Shown piece by piece: positions 20,529 through 33,216 of a stretch of 64,000 bases of DNA (position 1 is its first letter; each line of letters starts with the position of its first letter). Under the pieces are notes generated by a model, which ran no database searches, was not told where the DNA came from, and saw only the letters and a program-made list of their open reading frames with translations. Position numbers and translations under genes: made by a program. The DNA comes from Primula veris (taxonomy: Eukaryota; Streptophyta; Magnoliopsida; Ericales; Primulaceae), in contig OY821742.1 in assembly GCA_963682055.1 (NCBI GenBank), positions 21,451,635 through 21,515,634 of the forward strand. The letters are read 5' to 3'.

Positions 20529-21999
20529 TGTCTCTTCTAAAAATACACCCAAATTTAGGTGGTAGTTATGTATTATCTTATCAGGATAACCCAATTATAT
20601 CGTCCACAGGGAATTTACTTAAGGTACTTCAAAACGAAAGTGTTGTGAAAGAAAATAAAATATTAACGGAGTAAAGTATAACAATCTCATAATTTGTAAA
20701 CTTTTAATAGTTTTTGTAACTTAGAAGGCCTTTTATAATATTCGAATCTTATCTTTAGAGAACAAAACATATATTTTTATTAATGGTTAATAGTGTTTTA
20801 TTTTTAGTTTTATGAGATAAAGGTTTTCGGGGAAGTATTAACCACTACTTTTATTAAAATATTTATATTGATGACTTTTCCAAAAGCTCCACTCTTGTAA
20901 AAATAGTCTAATCTTTAAAAACGGGTCATAATAAGTAGTAGAACATGAGCTACGGTTATTATATAATAATGTTAAACTAGCTTGAAAATTAGAGAGTTTT
21001 CTTACTAAGTACTAAATGTGCCGAAAGTAATTTTGTCGACAATTAGTCAAAACTTGATAAACTCACAATAATAACAAACTTTTCTTAAAAATAAATAACC
21101 ATTATTATTGATAAAATTTCTTCTAATCAGTATGTAAAAAACGCGTACTCATCATTAATACCAACGTTTTAACAAAAAACGGGGCATTACCCCCTAAATC
21201 TTTTATTAATATCAAGCTAACATAATAATAAGGAACAATACATAATAATAAAATCTAAACATATTAATTAAAGAGGGATATAATGGTGATACAAAATATT
21301 ACAAATCCCGAATGGAGGAACCGTGTAGTAATGCAAATCATGAAACTATTACATTTCTCAACTACTAATTTTTTTTCTTCTCTCTGGTTTTTTCCTTTCC
21401 TTTTTTTCTCCCTCTTTTTTCGTTTGCTCTGACATCTATTTATAGCACAGTGCGCATGACGAATCCGCTGTTTTTTCAATAAAACTGTAGATCAACAGTT
21501 AACAGCTGCGTTTTTTTTTTCTCCGCGTGATACAGCATAGGATGAATTGAAAGCATGTGTTGCAAAGTTGACCCTTCTTGAAAAGGCATTAAAAACATTT
21601 TTTATGGGAACTTCCTTTTTATTTTATTCTCACCCGAATTTTTATAGCTCAATTCAGATCTTTAAGATGATAGAATTTGTGAAAACTTTGTGATTGAAAT
21701 TTATAGGAAATTCTCCAAGCTTTCCGAAAATATAAAAATCGTAATTTTCTGACTCCTGTAGCTTCTATAATCACAAAAATACTAAACTGAACCTTTTTTA
21801 TATCTAAATTTATAAAACACCGTTCAATATTGTCTCATAGCACTGGTCTCTTTATTTCTGCAATTATAATACAAAAACAAGTAAAATGATACAAAATAAT
21901 AATTTACATAATAGTACTTAACTTGCACATATTATTATAGATTTGTTCTTAAAACGTTACACAATAGTAGTAAAATACTACAATATTTACAACTAATCA
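20529..21999 (-). repeat. 3' LTR of the nested Athila
   Basis: 1471 bp, starting TGTCTCTTC and ending AACTAATCA as read on the plus strand. It is highly similar to 31117-33211 apart from the MITE in that copy. Confidence 0.9.
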
Positions 22000-22010
22000 C
22001 ACCTCCCAAC
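22000..22010 (-). promoter_or_regulatory. polypurine tract of the nested Athila
   Basis: On the minus strand GTTGGGAGGTG lies directly before the LTR start TGATTAG. The third Athila-like element has a matching arrangement at about 42937-42948. Confidence 0.7.
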
Positions 22011-23193
22011 TAGTTCAATACTCGTCCCGAGTTTTGCAAGATTAAGTTTAATTTCTTAGCTAACTACTCCTAACTCACTTTCGTAGGAATCACGGTTGCA
22101 TTTAGCGTATGCAACAAGCCGTTAAACCTCTAAAGCGTAAGAGGATGAGTTTTGTCTCGTGAGGGTTTACTAAAAATACACCCACAAACATCATAAACTA
22201 GTTCCTTTGATTTCGAAAAATATGCCATACTTAGTTTATTAGTTATCAAAGCTTCTCTAATGCAAATGTTTAGAATGAAAAGACTAATTATGTAGAAAAA
22301 CTTGAAAACATTTTATCACTCATTTAACTCCATTCAACTTTCGAATAATCATATATTCTACTCGATAGATAATTAACAACCGTATAAACGCTACTTTAAC
22401 GTTCACAATTTTTTATTTTTTTTAACAAATAGACATTGCACGACTAGCATTGACCTAGATTAATTGTTGTGACAATAATAACAACAATATGTAAATTAGC
22501 GATTATATATATATATATATTTTTTCAACTTCGCCAATCCTCCAACAAGTTATTCTTAATTTTTTTTTAATATTTTTTTCGCTATTCGACTACATGTGTT
22601 TGCATTTTGTAAATCATTTCTGTATACCGGAGTGTATGCAAAGTGAATTATTATTGCATTCCCGTTTACCTGCATTTTTGCATCGCTAGAGGCACTCAAT
22701 TCATCAACTTTACCACTATACCGTCATACCCAATGTTGGATGCCACATTCAAGGTTTATCTAATGCATAATCGCGATCAAAAATACTTAAGCAAATCATT
22801 TAATGTTTTTCTCCTTTGCTCATTTGTTTCTACTACCACCTTTTAAGCATAATAAATCAATAAATGGTAGTTCAATCAGTGTGCAATTCTAGGGTAAAAA
22901 CTTATACGAAAAATTAGTAAACTTTTATACAATTGCTAATTGTTTCTAAAAAATATATGATTATTTATTAAAACACACATAAAAAGTATCCTCAAACAAT
23001 TCTACATAACCGGTCATAATATTTTATACTCTCATTAGCTTGTTTTTGATAACTTTAAAATGAGACTCACTGAAGTGTGGCATTTTATTAAAAAGGAAAT
23101 AGTACATGTTCGGTTCATATAAAATTAATCATTTACCTAGAATTCTTTTATTTTTAAATTTATTAGATTTAAAAGGCTCAATTTATCTGAAAA
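22011..23193 (-). other. 3' untranslated region of the nested Athila
   Basis: AT-rich, with no credible frame. The segment at about 22070-22200 resembles 39300-39400 of element B in reverse orientation and 43090-43160 of the third Athila. This supports a common family structure. Confidence 0.5.
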
Positions 23194-23198
23194 AAAGT

Positions 23199-25426
23199 TG
23201 TAACGTCTCGGAAATTTTGTACTTTATTATTAATTTTAGTAATAAAATAGTAATATTTAGTTTTGTGGGTGATTACGTATTTGTGTCAAATATATGTGTG
23301 ATATGAAATTGGGTGTATATAATAGTTGTGGGGGTGATTGGTATCGTGTAATAAATAGGTGGACTAGTTAGTAAATTAGTTTACTAAAACCTATATATAT
23401 ATATATATTACATATGTTATACATATACATATATACATATTACATATTACATATATACATAGATACATACATAAGGAGAGAGAGAGAGATAATATAAGAG
23501 AGAGAGACCAGCGGAGTTGACATAGAGAGGGAGAGAGAGATGAACGCCGGAGAAGGGGTTAGGTCACCGGAAAGGGGCTGGTCAGGCTGTGCTGGTAGGT
23601 GGCGGTAGTGGGTGCGGTTTAGGGTTTTAGGGCAGCGACTTCGGGAGCCGATTCCGAGGTCATCGGGGGTCCGTTTTCGACAATCAAATATGTTTTCTTA
23701 GCCTATTTCTCGAGAGCTATCTATCCGTGTAATCCGTTTCATCTGATTTTGACTTTTATAAAAACCCATTTTTGGGAATATTTGCTATAATCCGAATTAG
23801 GGGCTTTTATATTAATCTGTAGCTCGTTTTAATTACATTTTTGGGCTGTTTAAGGACCGTTATTGGGCTGTCCAGATCTATTTCTAACTGTTCGTTGGGC
23901 TTTCGACTTGAGTTTGGGGTTTTTTGACAAACGAGCTCTCGTTTGTGTAGGTAAGAGGGAAGAATATGGTTTCGCTCTAAAGGCGGTTTTGTGTGTTGTT
24001 TATTTTTGTATGCTAGGTTATGTGAAATGGTTAGTGTGTATTGAATCGTTATTTTTATGGTGATTATATTGTGTATGGCGATTTTACTATTTTTTATAAA
24101 ATGAATTGTGGAGAATAAAATGATTTAAATGTGTTATTTAATTAAATATTTTAAAAATATGAAAGTGGTGAAAGTGTGGCAGTGGTGATATTGTGTGAAT
24201 ATTGTGGTGATACCGTGTATATATTTGTTGATGTGTTTATCTAATTATATCGAATATTATAAAGTGTGTTTTATGCTTTATTGTGGAGTTTACGGTTTTC
24301 GTGTTTTGTATTCGGAGTCTTTTATATTTATTTTAGGGATTGCAGTACCAAGTGTTAAGGCGGAGCTGTGTCAGCTTACGGTGAGATCCCGGAAACTTGC
24401 GCAAGGATTAGGTATATCGGTACCATAGGGTTAGTCCCCTTAAAGCCGGCTCCATATCTTTTGGTCACATGTTAGTGTCAGAATATGGGTGAGGGAACCA
24501 TTGCACTTTGGGTCCTAGAGCAGAGTGGCTCTAAAAGTGGGTACATGTGAGGCAATCCCGACTTTGTGTTTCGTTGAGTCTTGTTTTATTTTGTTTTGTT
24601 TTATTTTATTTTGTTTTATTATTAATTCAGTTGATCTTGATTATGTTCATTTACTTGTGTTGCGAGTTATATTTGTTGATGTGTTTTTCGTGCAATTGCC
24701 CTTTGTTATATTTGCCAAGATATCATATTTGCCATGTTAGGATTGTGTGTGCGTGCTTAGTAGCACGCCGTTTTTAAAGTGAGATTGTTTTCTTACCTCA
24801 TTTCTTTGTTTTCTGTATATTTTGTTCATGATCGATATACAGGTGCTGACGTAGATGGTGACGAAGTTTAGAGTGCTTGCATGAAGCTCATTATCTTATT
24901 ACCCATGATCGCGCGCACGCTAGACTTATTTTTTGTTCATTTTGGCATTATCTCATTTTGAGCCTTGTTGGCCTAGTAAGCGTTTAACGCGAGGTTAATT
25001 TTCTTTTGGTTGGAGTAACTTATCTGGTGCACTTGTATATTTTAGATTACGCTATTTTATAAAACGTCAGCTGTGTTGGATTTGATTTATCTTTGTTGGA
25101 TTATTTGGTAATCGCGTGGCGATTTTGTTATGTATTGTTTCAGACAGGTCTAATTCATTGGAAACAAATAGATACGCGAAGCTCATGCCGAAATTTTCTA
25201 AAAACGTATTGTTTTGTTTGTGTTGTCACAGTTGAACACAGTTGGCTACCCTAAGGCCAATTTAGTGAATCAAATGTGATTATCGGCATGGCCTGAAGTA
25301 TTTATTTGGTTCTATTGATTAGTATATTATCGAATGGCATTCCGCATGTTTCGTTATTTAAACTTTTTCCTTTTTATTTTCATTTACATTCACGACCCGG
25401 GTTTATCCAAAATCCGGGGCGTGACA
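23199..25426. mobile_element. solo LTR, 2.2 kb, TSD AAAGT
   Basis: The block starts TGTAACGTCTCGGAAAT and ends TCCGGGGCGTGACA. It is flanked by AAAGT at 23194-23198 and again at 25427-25431. There is no primer site, coding region or second LTR, so it is most simply a solo LTR left by LTR-LTR recombination. The ends are imperfect inverted repeats of about 15 bp (TGTAACGYCYCGGA type), as in many plant chromovirus LTRs. Inside are a TA run at about 23394-23410, a GA run at about 23474-23500 and several short frames I consider spurious. Confidence 0.8.
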
Positions 25427-25431
25427 AAAGT

Positions 25432-25820
25432 TGTCAAGACAGACTATCAAAACTCTTAAATATCATCGTTATGAAGCACTAACTCCCGGGTGTTTCAGCA
25501 TTCGCTTGCTCTACCTCCAGGTCACGAGTTCGGTCCCATGAAAGGTGGTTTACTCCATTCATACAAAATATCTTATTATTTTTATATAGTTTCATATGCA
25601 TTTATCAAGCAGCAGTGTCTCATCTTTCGCTTACTCTACCTCATATGAAACTTAGAAATCGTAGTAACACTTCATCAGAAGCCTCCATCCCACACATTAT
25701 GGGGTCGGCCACATTAAGTTAATTTTTTTTTTTTTTTATATAATACTATTTGATCATGTAAGTACTAGTTTTATACATATATAAAAATACATATATGCAT
25801 ATACAGAAAGATATTACCCA
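25432..25820. other. Athila 3' region with decayed short repeats
   Basis: A piece resembling GCATTCGCTTGCTCTACCTCC occurs at about 25500, 25620 and (inside the next frame) 25912. The stretch ends in a T-run at about 25723-25740. A tRNA-like B-box string (GGTCACGAGTTCGGTCCC) near 25520 hints at a SINE, but I cannot establish ends. Confidence 0.35.
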
Positions 25821-26288
25821 TTATGTGTTGCTTGCAGTCGAATTTTCTAGACGTTCCCTCCATTTACAGACATGACTTCTTGAGCAGGAACACATTTTGC
25901 GGAGTGTCTCAGCATCTTCGCTTACTCTACCTCCAATAAATTCCCACTTTAGAAATCTATTGCCTGTGAAAAAGCCAAATTTGTCGCATTTTTTCGCATT
26001 GTAGCCATTATTGACTAACCTAAAACCGTCTCTGCAGTTTGTTCTAGCACATTTATCGCATACATACAGAAAGATAGCTCTTCTTCTTCGAGCATATCCA
26101 CTTTTACCGCTATATGGATTTCTTTGTAATTCCTCCATCCTCACCTCTTTAGCCTTGAACTGAATTACAGTATTAACATCCTTTGGGAGAAAACGTCGTA
26201 TGGACATCGAAAACACCAATAACCGACCATCTATATGTATATTTTTCGGACCTTCTGCCATTAGAACTAAAGAGAAAATAGAAACCAA
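25821..26288 (-). CDS. unknown Cys-rich 155-aa frame downstream of Athila pol
   Basis: An intact frame in the sense direction of the nested Athila, about 340 bp beyond the integrase end. It is basic in the middle (ARRRRA), with Cys pairs (CDKCARTNC, then KKCDKFGF, CSCSRSHVC) that could bind metal. There is no signal peptide or clear membrane segment, so it does not look like the env-like ORF of some Athila elements. Its intactness beside a badly decayed pol is noteworthy, but 155 codons could survive by chance. I do not recognise a family; it could be a captured gene piece. Confidence 0.35.
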   Translation of the reverse strand: MVSIFSLVLMAEGPKNIHIDGRLLVFSMSIRRFLPKDVNTVIQFKAKEVRMEELQRNPYSGKSGYARRRRAIFLYVCDKCARTNCRDGFRLVNNGYNAKKCDKFGFFTGNRFLKWEFIGGRVSEDAETLRKMCSCSRSHVCKWRERLENSTASNT

Positions 26289-26630
26289 TACATTAGTTTT
26301 TTTTTTTTTTATTATTTATATATATATACACACACACATAAACTACTACTTCTTCCCCCCCAACTAAAATTAACATTGCCCTCAATGTTTTACCAATTAT
26401 ATATGTTGGGTAAGGACATATCTTCATGCGAAAACACGGGTACTACTTTTCTTCCTACTGTTTGAAGATAAATGTACATAGTACAAACAGTAGGTGGCTA
26501 TACCGGACCATAATTGCTAGTTAAAATTTTAATTTTTATAAATTGGATTAGTCAAACAGTCTGTTGTATCTTCCATTTTCGGATAAGTGAAAAATGGTTT
26601 TAATCGTTGGCCATTAACAGTGAATTTGTT

Positions 26631-29456
26631 TTAATTTTTTGGATTCTCAATTTCTATCGCACCATAAGGAAATACTTTTATTACAATATAAGGACCGCTC
26701 CACTTTGTTCTAAGTTTACCAGGAAACAAATGAAGTCTTGAGTTGTAAAGTAAAACTTTGTCTAATGGTTGAAATTCTTTCCAGAGAATTGATTTATCGT
26801 TAAATAATTTCTGACGTACTTTTTCAGTTTTAGAATTCTCGTAAGCATCATTTCTTATTTCTTCTAATTCGTTTAATTGTAGCTTACGTAGGTTTCCTGC
26901 ATCATCTTTTTCAAAATTTAGATTTTTAATTGCCCAAAACGCTTTATGCTCTAATTCTACAGGGAGATGACATGCTTTTCCAAATACTAGATGATAAGGA
27001 AACTTCCTAAAATTGTTTTGTATTCTGTACGATATGCTCAAAGTGTATCTTTTAGTCGATTAGACCAATCTTTCCTATCAGGATTTACTGTTTTTTCTAG
27101 AATTCGTTTTATCTCTCTGTTTGCTAATTCAGCTTGTCCATTTGTTTGAGGGTGGTAAGTTGTGGCAATTTTATGAGTTGTTCATATTTTATTAAAATTC
27201 TTTCAAGTATTCAATTGCAAAAATGTGTGCCATTATCACTAATTAAAGTTTTTGGAACTCCAAATCGAGAAATAATATTTTCCTTTAAAAAGTTTACTAC
27301 AGTTTTGGCATCAACATTTTTACAAGCAATTGCTTCTACCCACTTACTCACATAATCAACAGCAACAAGTATGTAAAGATTACCAAAAGAATTAGGAAAA
27401 GGTCCCATAAAATCTATACCCCAACAATCAAAAATTTCGATAATTAAAATTGTTGTTAAAGGCATCATATGTCTTCTAGACATTCCTCCTAATTTTTGGC
27501 ATTTATCAAAAGCTTTGCAAAATTCGTAAGTGTCTTTAAACATTGACGGCCAGTAAAATCCACTTTGTAAAATTTTTGCCATAGTTTTCTTGGATGAAAA
27601 ATGACCACCACATGCTTCACTATGATAAAATCTAATGATACTATCAAATTCACTATGTGGTACACATTTTCTATAAATTTAGTCAGCGCAATATTTAAAA
27701 AGATAGGGATAATCCTAATAAAACTTTTTAACTTCATGCAAGAATTTTCTACGATCTTGTGCAGTGAAATATGGAGGTAGTATGTTTGTGACAAGAAAAT
27801 TTGCAGTATCTGCAAACCATGGTAATTGTGATACACTAAATAATTGTTCATCAGGAAAAGTGTCTCCTATTGATTTTCCATCATCTCTAAAATCATAAGT
27901 GAGTCTAGATAGATGGTCGGCAACTACATTTTCTATCCCTTTTTTTATCTTTCACTGATACATTTAATTCTTATAATAAAAGTATCCAACTTAATAGTCT
28001 AGGCTTAGCATCTGACTTAGACATAAGGTATTTAAGAGCGGCATGGTCTGTAAATACAACTACCGAAGATTCTACCAAATATGAACGAAATTTGTCTAAG
28101 ACAAATACTACTGCTAGCATTTCTTTTTCTGTTATTGAATAATTCATTTGGGCATTGTCAAGAGTTTTACTTGCATAGGAAATGACATACGGTTTTTTAT
28201 CTTTACGCTGTTATAACACAGTTCCTATTGCATAATCACTAGCATCAAACATAATTTCAAACGGAAGACTCCAATCAGGAGGTTTCATTATAGGCGCAGA
28301 GGTTAACATACTTTTTAAATATCAAATGCCTTTTGGCATGCATCGTTCCAAATAAAAGATATATCATTGCCTAGGAGATGACATAGTGGATGTGAAATAG
28401 TACTGAAATCTTTTATAAATCTCCTATAGAAACCAGCATGCCCTAGAAATGATATAATATCTTTTACAGTTCGTGGTGGAGATAATTTTTCAATTAATTC
28501 TACTTTTGCTTTATCTACTTCCATACCATTAAAGGATATTACGTGACCTGGTACGATACCTTGATCTACCATAAAGTGACATTCCCAATTAAGCACTAAG
28601 TTTGTTTCTTCACAATAAATAAGAACCTTTTCAAGATTGGCTAAACATTGATCGAAATTATCACCAAAATTGTAAAGTCGTCCATAAATACCTCTAAAAA
28701 GTTTTCGACCGTGTCACTAAATAGTGACATCATGTACCTTTAGAAGGTGGCAGGGGCATTACATAGACCAAAAGGCATCCTTCGATATGCAAAAGTACCA
28801 AATGGACAAGTAAAAGTAGGTTTTTCTTGGTCTTCTACGACAATTTCAATTTGATTATATCCCGAATAACCATCAAGAAAATAGTAATAAGGATGACCAA
28901 CTACTCTTTCAAGTACTTGGTCAAGGAATGGGAGTGGAAAATGATCTTTACGAGTTACAACATTTAACTTTCGGTAGTCAATGCACACGCGCCACCCAGT
29001 GGTAACACGTGTTGGAAGGAGTTCACCTTTTTCAATAGTTACAACCGTGACACCTGATTTTTTAGGAACTACTTGTGTTGGACTAACCCATTGGATGTCT
29101 GAGATTGGGTAGATAATTCCAACGTCTAGCATTTTAAGAACTTCTGATCGGACCACTTGCTTCATGTTAGGATTTAGTCTACGCTGAGGTTGCCTAGTTG
29201 GTATTGCTTCTTCTTCTAATAATATTCTATGTGTACATATTAAAGGACTTATACCTTTAAGATCTGTAATTGACCAACCTATGACTGACTTATGACTCTT
29301 TAATATATTTAGCAATTTTTCTTCTTGAATCGGCTCTAAGGATGAAGAAATTACGACAGGGTAAGTTTTGTTTTCTCCTAGAAAAGCATGCTTAAGTATA
29401 GATGGTAATTGTTTTAGCTCTAACTTTGGTGGGATTTCACTAGAAGGTGATGGTTT
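26631..29456 (-). pseudogene. Athila pol remnant (reverse transcriptase, RNase H, integrase)
   Basis: Read from high to low coordinates. Reverse transcriptase is at 29315-28740 (CIDYRKLNVVTRKDHFPLPF, FGLCNAPATF) and the rest of it at 28596-28315. RNase H traces run to about 27950. Integrase zinc-binding and core segments are at 27851-27211 (DFMGPFPNS, WVEAIACKN, ISDNGTHFCN). The integrase C-terminus is at 27041-26631 ([22 protein letters not shown], an Athila-typical block). Each join needs frameshifts or contains stops. Confidence 0.85.
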
Positions 29457-30290
29457 TTATTCATTTGGTGGAAGTTCTTCAAAACGTGGTCTCCAATTTT
29501 CAATGGCAAATAAATCACTATTGTCTAGGCATGGTTGACATTCGGTAATATCATTCTCAAAATTCATTTCATCTTTCTCATTATTACTTTCCAACTCATA
29601 TTGTAAAAGATTTTCTATGATTGTTTTATCAAATGTGTTTTTGATTAGAGTATCTACACGAGTTACCTCATGAACAGTTTCTTTTTCGTTTTGAGAAAAA
29701 CTCATAATATGTCTTTTTTCAGTGTTTGTTCGATGAACGGGAAAAAATTTATTAAAAAATTCTATTGTCATGTCACGCCATGTTCGGATAGATATTTTTT
29801 TTAAACCATTTAACCATTATTTTCCTCTATCTTTAAGTGCAAATGAAAAAAAAATTAAGTTTTGTTATTTCTATTCCGCAATTTCTATCTTCTATTGTTA
29901 CGCATAAGTCCTCAAAATCTTTAATAAATAAGTATGGACTTTCAGAGTCCATTCCATGAAACGTTGGCAAAACTTGGATTATGCCCTGTCTAAAATTAAA
30001 TTGGTTTGTGTTTTGAGGCAAAATAATACATGATGGAGTTGGTTCGCATTCGAGCACAAGATATTGTCATAATATTCTAGGTTCTTTATTTACAGCATTA
30101 TCTCCGGCATTACTTCTCCTATCATGTTCATTTTGTTCCATTTCAGGTTCAAAATTATGTTCGTTTTGTTGATTTTGGTCCATTAAATCATTGGGTGTAA
30201 AATTACGTGGTTAAAGAGTGATACTATCAAGATCTACATGTTCTCTAATTAGTCGGCCTGTTTGACTATGAGTCCAAGATGACATACACT
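29457..30290 (-). pseudogene. Athila gag remnant
   Basis: Segments at about 30280-30060, 30057-29833 and 29771-29457 carry gag-like blocks: LPTFHGMDSESPYLFIKDFEDLC and, further on, FFNKFFPVHRTNTEKRHIMSF. These resemble Athila gag core motifs. Stops and shifts separate them. Confidence 0.75.
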
Positions 30291-30367
30291 ATTTAAATTA
30301 AAAGACTACTATTATTGTATTGCATTATGCATTGCAGTAAGGAAACTCAAATACTTATATATTATAC

Positions 30368-30406
<39 letters not shown>

Positions 30407-31091
30407 TATTATTATTATTTATTTATTTTAGGTTGAAACTAATATGTTGTACTATAAATGCATACTGTTGAGATTGACGAATTGTAATTTAGAGATAGTA
30501 ACGAGTACTTGATGCTTAAAATCTTGCTAACATGTTGAAAATTTGGTGCGACTTTTCAAGATATTTAAGGCTAGAATTAATGTGATAAAGTTATACTTCT
30601 AAAAGCATTAAATAGGATGCTTCCAAATTCAGTGTTGTTGAACATTATTACTATAAAAGAAATGATGCGACTTTGGCTACTAGTAAACTAAAGTGTTTAT
30701 GAACTGTATCTACAAAGATTGTTACTACACACCATATTTCGTTACTCCGAAGTATTACTATTTTTTTACATGCAAAAGTGTTGCAACCGTCAATATTTCA
30801 CGAAATTTACCATGATTAAATGTTAGAATATCGGGGTAAACTATTGTAGTTGTAAATAAAATTCTACTTGTATTATTATTATTTAAAGAAAAGCTTGAAA
30901 TAATTAACTCAACATTATTATAAACAGAAAAATTAGGTACGTAACAAGATACATGACGAGTGTCAAGGCTAATAAATATTCTAATTCTCTAAGAGCACGA
31001 TTAATATTTAGTTCCTTTTTTTTATAATTTTTTTTCACATATTAATTAGCTAAAAACATACTTACAGTACTTGTAGACCTTAATGTAGAAG
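30291..31091 (-). other. 5' untranslated leader of the nested Athila
   Basis: AT-rich, with a TA dinucleotide run at about 30375-30402 and no credible frame. It lies between the primer site and gag. Confidence 0.5.
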
Positions 31092-31109
31092 TCCCCGGCA
31101 GCGGCGCCA
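31092..31109 (-). promoter_or_regulatory. primer binding site of the nested Athila (tRNA-Asp)
   Basis: On the minus strand TGGCGCCGCTGCCGGGGA, a close match to the tRNA-Asp pattern. It lies 7 bp inside the 5' LTR. Confidence 0.88.
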
Positions 31110-31116
31110 GAAAACT

Positions 31117-33211
31117 TGTCTATTCTAAAACACACCCAAGTTTAGGTGGTAGTTGAATATTATCTTCTCGGGACAACCCAATTATATCGTCCGCAGAGAA
31201 TTTACTTAAGGTACTTTAAAACGAAAGTGATGTGAAAGAAAATAAAATATTAACGGAGTAAAGTATAACAATCTCATAATTTGGAACATTTTAATAATTT
31301 TTGTAAATTAGAAGGCCTTTTTATAATATTCGAATCTTATCTTTAGAGAACAAAACATATATTTTTATTAATGGTTAATAGTGTTTTATTTTTAGTTTTA
31401 TGAGATAAAAGTTTTTGGGGAAGTATTAACCACCATTTCTATTAAAATATTTATATTAATGATGACTTTTTCAAAAGCTCTACACTTTTAAAAATAGTCT
31501 AATCTTTACAAACAGGTCATAATAACTAGTAGAACATGAGCTATGGTTATTATATAATAATGTCAAACTAGCTTGAAAATTAGAGAGTTTTCTTACTAAC
31601 TACTAAATGTGCCAAAAGTAATTTTGTCGGCAATTAGTCAAAACTTGATAAACTCATAATAACAACAAACTTTTCTTATTATTGATAGAATTTCTTCTAA
31701 TCAATATGTAAAAAGCACGTAATAATCATTAATACCAACGTTTTAACAAAAAGCGGGGCATTACCCCCTAAACCTTTTATTAATATCAAGCTAACATAAT
31801 AATAAGGAACAATATATAATAATAAAATTTAAACATATTTATTAAAGAGGGATAGAATGGTGATACAAAATATTACAAATTCCAGATGGAGAAACCGTGT
31901 AGTAATGCAAATCATGAAACTATTACATTTCTCAACTACTGATTTTTTTTCTTCTCTCTGTTTTTTTTCTTTTCCTCTTTTTCTCCCTCTTTTTTCGTTT
32001 GCTGTGACATCTATTTATAGCGTAGTGCACATGACGAATCCGCTATTTTTTCAATAAAACTGTAGATCAACAGTTAGCAGCTGCGTTTTTTTTCTTCGCC
32101 GCATGATACAACTAGGGGTGGCTTTTTTGTACCGATTTGTACCACAGACCGCTTTTCAAACCAAACCAATCAAGTCGGTACCAAAAGTTGGGTATACCGA
32201 CATTACGGTACGCTACAACCGAACCGATATTTGAAAGACGGTTCAGTTTTGGTATTCGTTTAGTAAGTTCGGTATGATACCGATTTAAACCGAAATATTA
32301 AAATATACTATATAGACTAATAAACTAAAAGACATATATACACTTAATTATTAATATTGTTATAATATACTTATATTACTTTTTCTAATGAATATTTATA
32401 ACATTTTCTTTTATCTATAACATTTACTAGAAATGTCTAATATTGTTTACTCTTTTATGCAAAGAAACAAGAAATGTAACAATACTATAAATAAATATAT
32501 ATTTTTAATCTATTATTTTTAAAATTTTATACTATGTTTTTTTCCCAATACGCACCAATTTTCTATCACCACTTGTAAACTCTAAAGTTTGGTATAAAAA
32601 CAAAACCGAACCAAACCAACCGAATAGTATGGTAGACCGATTTTTTGGTTTGGTAAGGGTATAAAAATTTTCAAACCAAACTAGTTTGGTACGGTATCGG
32701 TATCTAGTCAAAAAGTTCGGTACCGAACCGGTGCCACCCATAGATACAACACAGGATGAATTAAAAGCATGTGTTGCAAAGTTGACCTTTCTTGAAAAGG
32801 CATTAAAAGCATTCTTTATGAGAACTTCCTTTTATTTTATTTTCATCCGAATTTTTATAGCTCAATTCACGTCTTTAAGATGATAGAATTTGCGAAAACT
32901 TTGTAATTGAAATTTATAGGAAATTCTTCAAGCTTTTCGAAAATAGAAAGATCGTAATTTTCTGACTCCCGTAGCTTCTTTAATCACAAAAATACTAAAC
33001 TGAATATTTTTGTATCCGAATTTATAATACCCCGTTCAATATTATCTCATAGCACCGGTCTCTTTATTTCTGCAATTATAATACAAAAATAAGTAAAATG
33101 ATACAAAACAATAATTTACATAATAGTACTTAACTTGCACATATTATTATAGATTTGTTCTTAAAATATTACACAACAGTAGTAAAATACTACAATATTT
33201 ACAACTAATCA
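31117..33211 (-). repeat. 5' LTR of the nested Athila (contains a MITE)
   Basis: 2095 bp. After removing the 630-bp insertion and one 8-bp duplication it is 1457 bp, close to the 1471 bp of the other LTR. It is followed by GAGCT at 33212-33216. Confidence 0.9.
32113..32742. mobile_element. hAT-type MITE, 630 bp, TSD GATACAAC
   Basis: The insertion is present in one Athila LTR and absent from the other. It has terminal inverted repeats TAGGGGTGGC and GCCACCCATA and 8-bp flanks GATACAAC at 32105-32112 and 32743-32750. An 8-bp duplication and such ends fit a non-autonomous hAT element. Inside, GGTACCGAAC/ACCAAACC motifs recur near both ends in both orientations, as in subterminal transposase-binding repeats. 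No transposase is encoded. Confidence 0.88.
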
Positions 33212-33216
33212 GAGCT

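Larger units (their letters stand above)
20529..33211 (-). mobile_element. Athila LTR retrotransposon nested in element B
   Basis: A 12.7-kb element on the minus strand. Its LTRs are at 31117-33211 (5') and 20529-21999 (3'), with a GAGCT duplication. The tRNA-Asp primer site lies at 31092-31109 on the minus strand and the polypurine tract GTTGGGAGGTG at 22000-22010. Gag and pol decay products lie at 26631-30290. The reverse transcriptase segment has Athila-specific wording (IYPISDIQWVSPTQVVPKKS). It carries two younger insertions: a solo LTR in the 3' region and a MITE in the 5' LTR. Coding regions are broken by many stops and shifts, so it is inactive. Confidence 0.9.

Noticed and set aside
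24195..24777. Several 70-codon frames inside the solo LTR
   Set aside because: AT-rich, overlapping and without motifs; LTRs of this type do not normally code.
25475..25740. tRNA-derived SINE
   Set aside because: There is a B-box-like string and a T-rich end, but no clear A box, start or target duplication, and part of the sequence repeats the neighbouring frame.
25821..26288. Athila env-like gene
   Set aside because: No signal peptide and no membrane segment are visible, and the length is too short.
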